Shown here in pieces: positions 5,581-13,809 of a stretch of 19,961 nucleotides of DNA; positions within the stretch are counted from its first letter, which is position 1, and each line of letters begins with the position of its first letter. Below the pieces are notes generated by a model, which had not been told where the DNA came from, did no database searches, and saw nothing but the letters and a program-made list of their open reading frames with translations. Source of the stretch: an uncultured Oscillospiraceae bacterium (GTDB lineage: Bacteria; Bacillota; Clostridia; Oscillospirales; JAAYXM01). Made by a program: the position numbers and the translations under genes. The stretch is taken from the NCBI GenBank assembly GCA_934446465.1, contig CAKSEF010000030.1:1-19961 (forward strand). Direction: 5' to 3'.

Positions 5581-7589
5581 TTTTCGCACTTGCGGGAAAC
5601 CAGAACTGCGGCAAGACGACGCTGTTCAATGCGCTTACGGGCTCAAACCAGCATGTAGGTAACTTCCCGGGCGTTACCGTTGATAAAAAGGTGGGCAATA
5701 TCCGCGGACACCGCGCAGATGCGGTTGTCGACCTCCCGGGTATATACTCCCTGCGCCCGTATACACAGGAGGAAATAGTTGCACGCGATTTTATTATAAA
5801 TGAAAAGCCGGACGGAATAATAAATATTGTAGATGCGACTAACATAGAGAGAAACCTGTATCTCACACTCCAGCTCCTTGAGCTGCGCGTGCCGATGGTG
5901 CTTGCGGTTAATATGATGGATGAAATGCGCGCCAATAACGGTTCGATTGACGTTATGAAAATGAGCGACGCACTCGGAATCCCCGTTGTTCCAATCAGTG
6001 CATCTAAGGGTGAGGGCGTGTCGGAGCTTATAGACCGTGCCATCGAGGTTGCAAAGAACAGGGAATACCCGAAACGGGTTGATTTCTGCTCGGACAAGTC
6101 TGCCGTGCACCGTTGTATACATGCGGTAGTGCACCTTATTTCCGACCACGCGGAGCGTGTGAATATCCCGCCGAGATTCTGCGCCGCAAAGCTCATTGAG
6201 GGTGATGATAAGCTGACGGAGCGCCTGTGTCTCAGCAAAAACGAGAAGGAGCTTCTCGAACACTGCATAATTGAGATGGAGTCGGATGCGGGCATGGACA
6301 GAAACGCCGCCCTCGCCGATATGCGGTATGATTTCATCGAGAAAACCGTCAAGTCGTCGGTAGTCAAGTGCCATGAAAGCCGTGAGCGTCTGCGCTCTGC
6401 ACGGTTAGATAAAATATTGACGGGAAAATATACGGCAATCCCCGTTTTTCTTATAATTATGTTTGCCGTGTTCTGGCTTACATTTGATGTTATCGGCGGT
6501 GCAATGTCGGACGGATTGAGCCTCTTGATAGACAATTTCACATCAATAGTCGATACTGAACTCACACTGTACGGATTAAACCCCGTAATACAGCGGCTGA
6601 TAATTGACGGAGTGTTTACGGGTGTTGGGAGCGTGCTTTCATTTCTGCCCATAATCGTTGTTTTGTTCTTCTTCCTGTCCGTGCTTGAGGATACGGGATA
6701 CATGGCGCGCGTAGCATTTATCATGGACAAGCCGCTCAGAAAGCTGGGGCTCTCCGGAAGAAGCTTCGTTCCTATGCTCATAGGCTTTGGCTGCACCGTT
6801 CCCGCAATCATGTCGGCAAGAACGGTATCGTCAGACCGCGACAGAAAAATGACGGTTCTCTTAACTCCGTATATGAGCTGTTCGGCAAAAATTCCCATTT
6901 ATGCCGTGTTTGCTCAGGCGTTCTTTCCGAAATACAGTGCGCTCGTCATGATATGCCTTTACATAACGGGAATACTTCTCGGAATACTTACGGCATTCGT
7001 GCTGAAAAAAACCGCATTCAAGGGAAACCCCGTTCCGTTCGTTATGGAGCTTCCGAATTATCGATTCCCGTCGGTTAAAAATACTTTTCTCCTCCTTTGG
7101 GAAAAGGCACGTGATTTCCTTGAACGCGCATTCACGGTAATACTTCTTGCTGCCGTGATAATCAGCTTCCTCCAAACATTTGATGCACGGCTCAATGTTG
7201 CGTCCGACAGCGCAGACAGTCTGCTCGGCATGATAGGAAAGCTCATCGCTCCGATTTTTGCACCTTTGGGATTCGGAGATTGGCGCGCGGCAACCTCGCT
7301 TATTTCGGGATTTACCGCAAAGGAGGCAGTTGTTTCGACATTGTCCGTTTTGCTAAATTCGGGAATATCTGAGCTCGGCGGAGTTCTGTCCCGATGCTTT
7401 ACTCCGCTTACGGCAGTCAGCTTCCTCGTTTTCACACTTCTCTATACTCCGTGCGCGGCGGCAGTCGCAACATTCCGGCGCGAGCTCGGCTCAAGGCTTG
7501 CGGCGGTCGGTGTCGTTATAATGCAATGCACGGTTGCGTGGTGCACCGCATTCGTTGTTTATCAGATAGGACTGAGACTTTTCTCGTAA
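5577..7589 (+). CDS. feoB: Ferrous iron transport protein B
   Basis: FeoB is the cytoplasmic-membrane Fe(II) importer with an N-terminal GTPase. The 670-residue protein is complete. G motifs are G1 GNQNCGKT (7-14), G3 DLPG (52-55), G4 NMMD (112-115) and G5 SASKG (141-145). A helical linker follows to about 285, then the membrane part with two Gate-like halves: GFGCTVPAIM with Cys406, PYMSCSAKIP with Cys435, GFTAKEAVV at 578-586, and LYTPC with Cys626 near the C-terminus. These Cys positions are the conserved ones proposed to line the ion path. The start overlaps feoA by four bases, and GGAGG lies 10 bases upstream inside feoA. No feoC follows; an acyltransferase gene comes 13 bases after the stop. 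Confidence 0.97.
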   Translation: MIFALAGNQNCGKTTLFNALTGSNQHVGNFPGVTVDKKVGNIRGHRADAVVDLPGIYSLRPYTQEEIVARDFIINEKPDGIINIVDATNIERNLYLTLQLLELRVPMVLAVNMMDEMRANNGSIDVMKMSDALGIPVVPISASKGEGVSELIDRAIEVAKNREYPKRVDFCSDKSAVHRCIHAVVHLISDHAERVNIPPRFCAAKLIEGDDKLTERLCLSKNEKELLEHCIIEMESDAGMDRNAALADMRYDFIEKTVKSSVVKCHESRERLRSARLDKILTGKYTAIPVFLIIMFAVFWLTFDVIGGAMSDGLSLLIDNFTSIVDTELTLYGLNPVIQRLIIDGVFTGVGSVLSFLPIIVVLFFFLSVLEDTGYMARVAFIMDKPLRKLGLSGRSFVPMLIGFGCTVPAIMSARTVSSDRDRKMTVLLTPYMSCSAKIPIYAVFAQAFFPKYSALVMICLYITGILLGILTAFVLKKTAFKGNPVPFVMELPNYRFPSVKNTFLLLWEKARDFLERAFTVILLAAVIISFLQTFDARLNVASDSADSLLGMIGKLIAPIFAPLGFGDWRAATSLISGFTAKEAVVSTLSVLLNSGISELGGVLSRCFTPLTAVSFLVFTLLYTPCAAAVATFRRELGSRLAAVGVVIMQCTVAWCTAFVVYQIGLRLFS

Positions 7590-7602
7590 AAGGAGAATGT
7601 AT

Positions 7603-8634
7603 ATGGGGAATATGCGCGAAAGAGATATAGGAATTGATATCGTAAAAACAATCGCCGTTTTCGGAGTTGTCCTTATTCATGTGAGCGCGGTCAGCTTCCC
7701 CGCCGATATACTCAGCAGAGGCTGGGCGCTGAACCTGTTTTGGGCGTCCGTTTCACGCGCAAGCGTCCCGCTGTTTCTTATGTGTACGGGCGCACTCTTT
7801 CTCGGGGGAGACAGAGAGGTATCAGCTAAAAAGATATGGTCGAAAAACATGGTGCGGATAATTGTATCTCTCTTCTTTTGGGCATTCGCCTACGGACTGT
7901 TCCGCATGGCAATAAACGGTGAATCGGTAAACGGCGGAATAATGACGCTTTTGCGGAACGTCGCGTTCTTTAAGCATGAGAATCATCTGTATTATCTGCA
8001 TATGGTAATTCTGATTTATGCGCTCCTGCCGATAATCTCCGTGTTTTTCAGAAACGCAGATAAAAAGCTTGTCATGTACGCGCTTGCCGTGTGGTATGTT
8101 ACGGCTGTCGTATATTCGACGCTGAGGCCGTTTTATCCGCTGTCCGAGCTTTCGGGCATACCCGTGCAATGGCAGCTCAATTCTGCCTACGGATCCGTCG
8201 GTTATGTGCTTCTCGGTGCATTTCTTAAAAAGGATCCGATGAAGAAAAGCACGGCGGTATTAAGTCTTATTGCGGGATTCGCCGTTGTCTACGGAATAAC
8301 GCTTTTCGCATCGCGCGCAGACGGGAAGCTGTATTCAAATTTTCTTGAAGGAATGAGCATTGGCGTGTCGCTTATGGCAGCCGGAATATATTCGCTCTGT
8401 GCAAATGCGGTCCCGAAGAAGTTTTTGCGCTTCTTCACGGCTCTTTCAAAATCGTCATTCTGCATATATCTTACGCATATGTTTGCGGTAATTGCACTTG
8501 GGGGAGCAATATCACGCCTGAACAGAATTGCATTTGTGTCTGTTCCGATTATTGCCGCTGCCGTAATGTGTTTAAGCTTCTGCGTGTATCTTGTGCTGTC
8601 GCGGATACCGATAGTGAAAAAATGGATTATATGA
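7603..8634 (+). CDS. Acyltransferase-3 family integral membrane protein
   Basis: The 343-residue polytopic protein has about ten hydrophobic segments. The N-terminal pattern DIGIDIVKTIAVFGVVLIHVSAV carries the family's conserved His (residue 26), and HLYYLHMVILIYALLPI near the middle is typical of acyltransferase-3 (PF01757-type) proteins. Relatives O-acetylate or otherwise acylate peptidoglycan, teichoic acids or exopolysaccharides at the membrane; the substrate here is unknown. An in-frame ATG at 7597 sits only one base after AGGAG, so I prefer the ATG at 7603, 7 bases from that site. It lies 13 bases after feoB and is followed by a terminator, so it is probably transcribed with feoAB although its role in iron uptake is not obvious. 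Confidence 0.88.
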   Translation: MGNMRERDIGIDIVKTIAVFGVVLIHVSAVSFPADILSRGWALNLFWASVSRASVPLFLMCTGALFLGGDREVSAKKIWSKNMVRIIVSLFFWAFAYGLFRMAINGESVNGGIMTLLRNVAFFKHENHLYYLHMVILIYALLPIISVFFRNADKKLVMYALAVWYVTAVVYSTLRPFYPLSELSGIPVQWQLNSAYGSVGYVLLGAFLKKDPMKKSTAVLSLIAGFAVVYGITLFASRADGKLYSNFLEGMSIGVSLMAAGIYSLCANAVPKKFLRFFTALSKSSFCIYLTHMFAVIALGGAISRLNRIAFVSVPIIAAAVMCLSFCVYLVLSRIPIVKKWII

Positions 8635-8635
8635 G

Positions 8636-8670
8636 AGAGCGGTGAGAAAATTTGCCTCACTGCTCTTTTC
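8636..8670 (+). terminator. Intrinsic terminator of the feoAB-acyltransferase operon
   Basis: An 11-bp stem (8636-8646 with 8656-8666, one G-U pair) encloses a 9-base loop, followed by TTTTC. It starts immediately after the acyltransferase stop codon. Confidence 0.8.
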
Positions 8671-8678
8671 TTATTCTG

Positions 8679-8707
8679 TTGACAAAAGGGGAATTGTGCG
8701 ATAATAT
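8679..8707 (+). promoter_or_regulatory. Promoter of the purine phosphorylase operon
   Basis: A consensus TTGACA (8679-8684) is followed after 17 bases by TAATAT (8702-8707). It lies between the upstream terminator and the start at 8743, giving a leader of about 30 bases with GGAGG. Confidence 0.65.
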
Positions 8708-8742
8708 AAAGTAAAAACAGGATGTTCTGGAGGTATAAGTTT

Positions 8743-9576
8743 ATGGAAAAAATATACGAAAAACTTATATTGTCTTTGAAGGCGGTTCGCAAAAGAACAG
8801 ACTTTATTCCGAAAATTGCAATAGTTCTCGGCTCGGGACTCGGCTCGCTTGCCGATGAAATTGAGCTTGCGGAAAGTATCCCGTACGGTGAAATTGAGGG
8901 CTTTCCCGTATCTACCGTGAGCGGGCATGCAGGACGTTTCGTTTTCGGATATATTGATAATGTTCCCGTCGTAATCATGCAGGGCAGGGTTCACTATTAC
9001 GAGGGATATGACATGGCGGACGTCGTTATGCCTATTAGACTCATGGGGCTTATGGGTGCAAAATGTCTTTTCCTTACAAATGCCGCAGGCGGGATAAACA
9101 CGAGCTTCTATCCCGGATGCCTTATGATGATACGCGACCACCTGAGCTTTGCTGTTCCGTCCCCGCTTCGGGGCGCGAATGTCGACGAATTGGGCACGCG
9201 CTTTCCCGATATGAGCGGGATTTACAGCGAAAGGATTCGAAAAATCCTTGTCGAATCGGCGGAGAAACTCGGAATCGAACTGTTTGAGGGCGTATATATC
9301 CAAACTCCGGGACCGAATTATGAAACGCCCGCGGAAATTCGCGCATACCGTACGCTCGGCGCGGACGCGGCGGGAATGAGCACCGCGTGCGAGGCAATAG
9401 CAGCGCATCATATGGGTTTGGAGGTGTGCGGGGTTAGCTGTATATCTAACCTCGCCGCAGGTATGTCCGATAAAAAGCTCGCGCATGACGAAGTTAAAGA
9501 AACGGCTGAAAGGGTCTCATCTCAGTTTAAAAAGCTCATACGCCGCGCAGTCTCGGAAGCGGGGAAGCTGGAATGA
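8743..9576 (+). CDS. Purine nucleoside phosphorylase, trimeric inosine/guanosine type
   Basis: This cytosolic enzyme splits inosine, guanosine and their deoxy forms with phosphate to give the base and ribose-1-phosphate. The 277-residue protein matches the trimeric (PNP-I) class: phosphate loop VLGSGLG (28-34) with Ser31, GHAG with His62, GRVHYYEGY with Arg82 and His84, the base-binding Glu194 in TPGPNYETPAE, AAGMST with Met212, and SNLAAG with Asn236. I took the ATG at 8743, with GGAGG 9 bases upstream, over an in-frame ATG at 8722 that lies before that site. The next gene, an AraC regulator, overlaps its stop by four bases. Gene names in use for this class include punA, pnp and deoD; I leave the symbol blank. 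Confidence 0.96.
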   Translation: MEKIYEKLILSLKAVRKRTDFIPKIAIVLGSGLGSLADEIELAESIPYGEIEGFPVSTVSGHAGRFVFGYIDNVPVVIMQGRVHYYEGYDMADVVMPIRLMGLMGAKCLFLTNAAGGINTSFYPGCLMMIRDHLSFAVPSPLRGANVDELGTRFPDMSGIYSERIRKILVESAEKLGIELFEGVYIQTPGPNYETPAEIRAYRTLGADAAGMSTACEAIAAHHMGLEVCGVSCISNLAAGMSDKKLAHDEVKETAERVSSQFKKLIRRAVSEAGKLE

Positions 9577-10364
9577 TTAGGATAAATGAAAAGGTAGAGC
9601 TGAGCTACGTTTCCTCGGGACTGTTTTCGACGGAGCAGAAATGGATTCATCCACGGCGTAATATCGACAGCTATGAGTTAATTTACGTTACCGCAGGCGA
9701 TGTCTATATCGAAGAAGACGGTCATGAATATCATGCGGGAAAAGGGGACACGCTTTTGCTTGTCCCGGGTGTCGAGCATATGGGAGGCCGTATGAGTGAC
9801 GGACACACCGAGTTTTATTGGCTTCATTTTCTGACTGACGACATTTCGTTTTTCGGGGTGGATAAGGTCATACATACAGACGGGGATTATATTATCCTCA
9901 ATCTGTTCCGCGAATTGCTCCATATCGCAAACACAGAGAATATGGCAGAATTTGCTCCGAGCCTTGTGTGCGGAAATATACTCGCTCAGCTAGGCACTCT
10001 CGGGAAAGCAGGCGAGACCTCCGCAACGTCCGCATATTCTAAAATAGTCGAATGGGTACGCATGAATATACGGCAGGACATGAAGGTACAGGACGTTGCA
10101 CGGGTGTTCGGGTATAATAAAACATATATAAGCCGTCTTTTTAAAAAGTATTCGCATATGACGCTTAAAGAATATATTAACCGCGAAAGAATGAAGTGTG
10201 CAAAGGAATTGCTCCTCTCGACAGATTCGGGAATAAGGAGCATCGCGCTCGAACTTGGGTTCGGGGACGAAAACCTGTTCGTCAAGTTCTTTAAATATCA
10301 CGAAAACATGTCTCCGACGCGCTACCGCAATATGTATTTTAATACTCATATGAACAATAAATAA
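9573..10364 (+). CDS. AraC-family transcriptional regulator (cupin + HTH), coupled to PNP
   Basis: The 263-residue cytosolic DNA-binding protein has two parts. An N-terminal cupin-like sensor spans about 20-100 (SYELIYVTAGDVYIEEDG, AGKGDTLLLVPGVEH). A C-terminal AraC/XylS double helix-turn-helix spans about 160-255, with DMKVQDVARVFGYNKTYISRLFKKY as the first HTH and SIALELGFGDENLFVKFFKYH as the second, ending in the usual SPTRYR. The ATGA overlap with the phosphorylase stop implies translational coupling. The sensor resembles those of sugar-responsive AraC proteins, and the effector is unknown. The context suggests a nucleoside- or pentose-related signal, which is inference. Confidence 0.92.
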   Translation: MIRINEKVELSYVSSGLFSTEQKWIHPRRNIDSYELIYVTAGDVYIEEDGHEYHAGKGDTLLLVPGVEHMGGRMSDGHTEFYWLHFLTDDISFFGVDKVIHTDGDYIILNLFRELLHIANTENMAEFAPSLVCGNILAQLGTLGKAGETSATSAYSKIVEWVRMNIRQDMKVQDVARVFGYNKTYISRLFKKYSHMTLKEYINRERMKCAKELLLSTDSGIRSIALELGFGDENLFVKFFKYHENMSPTRYRNMYFNTHMNNK

Positions 10365-10376
10365 AGGAGAAAAACA

Positions 10377-10964
10377 ATGAATTTGAACATTATGAGAGAT
10401 GAAGCGCTGACACTTTTGAAAAAGTATAACTCCGAGGAGTTTCATATACTCCACGCATTGACAACCGAGGGCGTTATGCGTTTTTTTGCAAAAGGACTCG
10501 GATATGAAAATGACGAGGATTTTTGGGGAATATGCGGACTTCTTCACGATGTGGATTTTGAAAAATATCCGAATGAACACTGCAAAAAAGCCCCCGAGCT
10601 CCTTGCCGAAATAGGCGCTTCGGAGGACATAGTACATGCCGTCTGTTCTCACGGCTACGGCTTATGCTGTGATGTTGAGCCCGAACATGAAATGGAAAAG
10701 GTTCTGTTTGCGACCGATGAGCTCACGGGACTTATCGGTGCGGCAGCGCGTATGCGTCCGTCCAAAAGCACACAGGACATGGAACTTTCGAGCCTGAAAA
10801 AGAAATTTAAGGATAAAAAGTTCGCGGCGGGCTGTTCAAGAGATGTCATAAGAAAAGGCGCGGAGATGCTTGGCTGGGAACTCGACGATTTGCTCATGAA
10901 AACAATACTTGCAATGAGAAGCTGTGAAAAATCCGTTGCAGATGAAATTTCAAAAATGTTTTAA
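10377..10964 (+). CDS. HD-domain hydrolase-like protein
   Basis: The 195-residue soluble protein carries a metal-dependent HD phosphohydrolase motif set: His26, the His57-Asp58 pair in GLLHDVDFE, His92 in CSHGYG, and Asp114 in FATDELTGLI. These spacings fit the HDIG-type superfamily of small predicted phosphohydrolases. The C-terminal third is Lys-rich and helical. AAGGAG lies 6-7 bases before the ATG and only 12 bases separate it from the AraC gene, so it closes the PNP-araC-HD operon before a strong terminator. The substrate is unknown; a nucleotide or nucleoside phosphate would fit its operon partner but nothing in the sequence proves it. Confidence 0.87.
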   Translation: MNLNIMRDEALTLLKKYNSEEFHILHALTTEGVMRFFAKGLGYENDEDFWGICGLLHDVDFEKYPNEHCKKAPELLAEIGASEDIVHAVCSHGYGLCCDVEPEHEMEKVLFATDELTGLIGAAARMRPSKSTQDMELSSLKKKFKDKKFAAGCSRDVIRKGAEMLGWELDDLLMKTILAMRSCEKSVADEISKMF

Positions 10965-10968
10965 ACAA

Positions 10969-11002
10969 AAAAGATGCCGGGAAAATATCCCCGGCATCTT
11001 TT
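10969..11002. terminator. Bidirectional intrinsic terminator between HD-domain gene and yitT-like gene
   Basis: A perfect 13-bp stem (10969-10981 with 10990-11002) with an 8-base loop is flanked by A-rich and T-rich sides. On the plus strand it ends in TTTT, and on the minus strand in T6. It begins 4 bases after the HD gene stop and touches the stop codon of the convergent YitT gene, so it can serve both. Confidence 0.9.
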
Positions 11003-11871
11003 CAGTTTAAAGCGTCATATGAGCTTCCGGACTTAAATCCCTCTCCGAGAACCTCTTTGGAATCGTTTATCACAATAAACGCGCTTTTGTCAATCCTGCG
11101 CGCGAGGTTTATGAGTATCGGAAGCTCCTTCGGAGACACCACGCATAAGAGCATCAGCCTGTCGCTGCGTGAATACATTCCTTTGCACCGAATACCCGAT
11201 ACACCGCGTTCAAAACGCTCCATAACCGCGTTTGCAACTTCTTCGCTCTTATCCGAAAAAATCTGAACGCTTTTCGCGGCGTCGCCCAGTGTAACGACGG
11301 CATCGGTAGCTTTTGAGGAGAGATACAGAAGTGCTATCGAATACAGCGTGATTGTAACGCTTTTAAACACTATTCCCGCAATCAAAACGACCATGCAGTC
11401 GATAATCAGAATCAGGACCGCGATAGGAACGTGAGGAACCAAACGCTTGATTATCAGTGCGGCAAAATCGCTTCCCCCTGTGGAAGCACCGTGTCTGACA
11501 ACAAGTCCGATTCCAAGCCCCATGAGAATACCGCCGGCTGCGGCCGCGAGAAGCATATCGTCAGTGTATACGGGGATAAATTCCGTAAGCTCAAGAAAGA
11601 CGGATAGGAAAACTATGCCCGCCGCCGACTTGAACACCGCACCCTTGCCTAAAAGATTGTAGCCGAGTATAAACAGAATTGCGTTGGCAACGACGTTTGT
11701 AACAGAGAGTTTGATTTTAAAGCAGTAAAGAAGAATCGTTCCAAGCGATGAAACACCGCCTGCGGAAAGCTTGTTGGGGGTAAGAAATACATTCAGCGCT
11801 ATTGCGAATATCAGGGTCCCGAGGGCAATGAAGAAATATTCTTTTAAGTATACTTTGATTTTCTCGGCCAT
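11002..11871 (-). CDS. YitT family membrane protein (DUF161 + DUF2179)
   Basis: The 289-residue protein has an N-terminal membrane half of about five or six hydrophobic segments (11-30, 40-50, 58-72, 82-96, 106-125, 148-170) followed by a soluble domain. The motif GASTGGSDFAALI (128-140) and an earlier SAGGVSSLG are typical of YitT proteins. The C-terminal domain (about 218-282, with RGVSGIRCKGMYSR and a terminal FIVINDSKEVLGEGF) matches the DUF2179 pattern. Bacilli and clostridia carry many paralogues, mostly of unknown function. Its ATG follows the stop of the upstream GH20 gene directly (TAAATG), with only a weak GGGTG as ribosome binding site, so its translation is probably coupled to the GH20 gene. 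Confidence 0.9.
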   Translation of the reverse strand: MAEKIKVYLKEYFFIALGTLIFAIALNVFLTPNKLSAGGVSSLGTILLYCFKIKLSVTNVVANAILFILGYNLLGKGAVFKSAAGIVFLSVFLELTEFIPVYTDDMLLAAAAGGILMGLGIGLVVRHGASTGGSDFAALIIKRLVPHVPIAVLILIIDCMVVLIAGIVFKSVTITLYSIALLYLSSKATDAVVTLGDAAKSVQIFSDKSEEVANAVMERFERGVSGIRCKGMYSRSDRLMLLCVVSPKELPILINLARRIDKSAFIVINDSKEVLGEGFKSGSSYDALN

Positions 11872-13665
11872 TTATATGCACCCGTCGCAGGAAGTCAGCA
11901 TAGAGTCGGATGCGCCCAGCCACTTTGTCTTGACTCCGCGTATAATTTCGGGCTCCAGCTCCTCGATTGTGGAAATCTCCCCGTCAAGATACCGCAGTAT
12001 TGTCTCCGCGGCGTAGCGCATACGTCCGATAGTTCCGTCATAGCGGATTGAGATTCGCTCAAAGCCCTGTGCCTTGTAGTCATTAAACCATATTTTCTTG
12101 TGGATGGCGAAGAGGTTTTCAAAATCGGCAATCATTTTCGGGAGAACATTCTCGGCAAAATCGCGGAGAAAATCGCGGTCGCCCTCTTTGTATTTTTTGC
12201 GCAGTTGCGTCTGAATTATACATTTGTCCAGACAGGCGCGGAAAACCGCTTTGAAATACTCGATGTACTTAAAGTCATTGTACTTTTCAAATGTTTGAAG
12301 TCCGTTTTTGAGATACTCGATACCGCCGTCAAAGTTGATGTCAAAGCAGATAATGTTAATAAGCGGGTCACTCCACAGTACGTGCTTCCCGGCGCGTATT
12401 GCACCGTCCTCACGGAAAAAGAAATCACTTACGGCATCAGCTAACTCGCGCGTCATTCCCGTAAAGAGATTGGACATACTCCATATATCTTCTTCCGTGC
12501 AGTCTTTTCCGAGCCAGCAGTATTCCGAGAACATGGAAAGCATTGGAACGGACAGAAACTGACTTGTCTCACAGCCGTTATTCGACCAAACCGTTGCGAT
12601 TACCTCGTCAATTCCGCCGTCAAGACACTCCTCGAGCGCGGGCTTCATTGTGTTATATGTGTGTGTGTAATTCGGCACAAAGCCGTCCCAAGTCCAGATA
12701 CCGCCACCGAATATTGTCTTTCGGTTAAAGGATTTATGAATTTTGATATTTTCTCTGTAAAACTCGCTGTTGGTGTGATAGTAGTCCCAGAAAACCATGT
12801 CGAGACCTTCGGGCATCGCATCGATTGCGAATTGGGGGACTTCAATTCCGACCTGATATGTCTCCGCAACCAACGGCTGTGAAAATGTGAAATACATATC
12901 GCTCCAAATCATCGGATGAAAATCATATTTGCGGCAGATTTCGCAAACACGTTCAAGATGCTCGGTATAAATCTCAAAGACGTTTCTGTAACCGTTTAGA
13001 TCGAGATATCTGCCTCTGCCGAGCTCGTTTGTTTCATCGCATCCGACATGAATGCGTTTTGAACGGAATGCCTTTCTCATTGTTGAAATGCACTCGTCAA
13101 TGAACGCATAAGTCCGCTCATCACCTATGAGCAGAGTGCGCGCACCGTCGGAGATTTCGTAGTTTACCGAATGGTGGAGAAACTGCTCCATGTGGCCGAG
13201 AGTCTGTATGCAGGGGATAACCTCTACGCCGAGTGAATATGCGAAGTCGTCAATCTCGCGAAGCTCCGAAAGAGTGTATCTTCCGCGCTGATAGCCGAGG
13301 TATGGGTATTTCTCGACTTCGTATGTATCCTCCGTGTAGAGCATGAGCATGTTCATTCCGTGTGCGGCGAGATATTTAATATATTTTTTGACGGATTCCG
13401 CGCGCATAACTCCGCCGCGCGACATATCAAGCATCGCACCGACGGTTTTAAATGCGGGCTTCTGCGAAATTTCAAAGCTTTTGCGTCCCTCTTTGATGTT
13501 TTTTGCGAGGAGCGTGTATGCTCTGCACTTTTCGGGGATTGTGCCCCCGCCGACAACGGCATTTTTGCCGTCGTAACATACATAAACGCCGTCGGCATCC
13601 TTTTCCTCAATCCCACCGGTGAAATTGAAATCACACAGCTCGAAAACCATGTCTTTTAAGTTCAT
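11872..13665 (-). CDS. Cytosolic glycoside hydrolase family 20, beta-N-acetylhexosaminidase-like
   Basis: GH20 enzymes remove terminal GlcNAc or GalNAc by substrate-assisted catalysis. The 597-residue protein lacks a signal peptide, so it acts on imported sugars. A short N-terminal region (1-70) precedes the barrel (about 73-400). The barrel starts with AMLDMSRGGVM, has IQTLGHMEQF, and holds the catalytic pair Asp210-Glu211 in RIHVGCDETNELG. Aromatic sugar-site motifs follow: IWSDMYF (253-259), MVFWDYYH, GIWTWDGF and TVWSNNG. About 190 largely helical C-terminal residues follow. The start at 13665 has GGGAG upstream; a longer reading to 13704 lacks a site. It resembles the GH20C-type cytosolic enzymes I know from streptococci and clostridia. 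The promoter is at 13695-13723, and the YitT gene follows immediately. Confidence 0.9.
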   Translation of the reverse strand: MNLKDMVFELCDFNFTGGIEEKDADGVYVCYDGKNAVVGGGTIPEKCRAYTLLAKNIKEGRKSFEISQKPAFKTVGAMLDMSRGGVMRAESVKKYIKYLAAHGMNMLMLYTEDTYEVEKYPYLGYQRGRYTLSELREIDDFAYSLGVEVIPCIQTLGHMEQFLHHSVNYEISDGARTLLIGDERTYAFIDECISTMRKAFRSKRIHVGCDETNELGRGRYLDLNGYRNVFEIYTEHLERVCEICRKYDFHPMIWSDMYFTFSQPLVAETYQVGIEVPQFAIDAMPEGLDMVFWDYYHTNSEFYRENIKIHKSFNRKTIFGGGIWTWDGFVPNYTHTYNTMKPALEECLDGGIDEVIATVWSNNGCETSQFLSVPMLSMFSEYCWLGKDCTEEDIWSMSNLFTGMTRELADAVSDFFFREDGAIRAGKHVLWSDPLINIICFDINFDGGIEYLKNGLQTFEKYNDFKYIEYFKAVFRACLDKCIIQTQLRKKYKEGDRDFLRDFAENVLPKMIADFENLFAIHKKIWFNDYKAQGFERISIRYDGTIGRMRYAAETILRYLDGEISTIEELEPEIIRGVKTKWLGASDSMLTSCDGCI

Positions 13666-13694
13666 AATTTGTCTCCCTTCTCTTATATATTTGC

Positions 13695-13723
13695 AATATA
13701 TCATTTTTTTTTGACTTATTCAA
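13695..13723 (-). promoter_or_regulatory. Promoter of the GH20-yitT operon
   Basis: On the minus strand TTGAAT (13718-13723), 17 bases, then TATATT (13695-13700), 30 bases before the GH20 start. The -35 lies within an 11-base string (13718-13728) that recurs at the -35 of the esterase promoter on the other side of the AraC gene. Confidence 0.75.
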
Positions 13724-13763
13724 GGAAAATAAGCACACAAATGCAAAAAAACCGCAATCATAA

Positions 13764-13801
13764 AACACACCCCAAAACGCATTTGCCTTTTGGGGTGTGT
13801 T
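13764..13801 (-). terminator. Intrinsic terminator of the second AraC gene
   Basis: A perfect 14-bp stem (13764-13777 with 13788-13801) encloses a 10-base loop. On the minus strand it begins 9 bases after the AraC stop and ends in TTTT. It separates the regulator transcript from the GH20 promoter. Confidence 0.85.
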
Positions 13802-13809
13802 GCTTGCTT

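Noticed and set aside
5522..6898. Long minus-strand open frame (458 codons) opposite feoB
   Set aside because: It lies wholly antisense to a complete, motif-verified feoB, is Ser/Arg-rich with no recognisable motif, and has no ribosome binding site. It is a codon-composition shadow.
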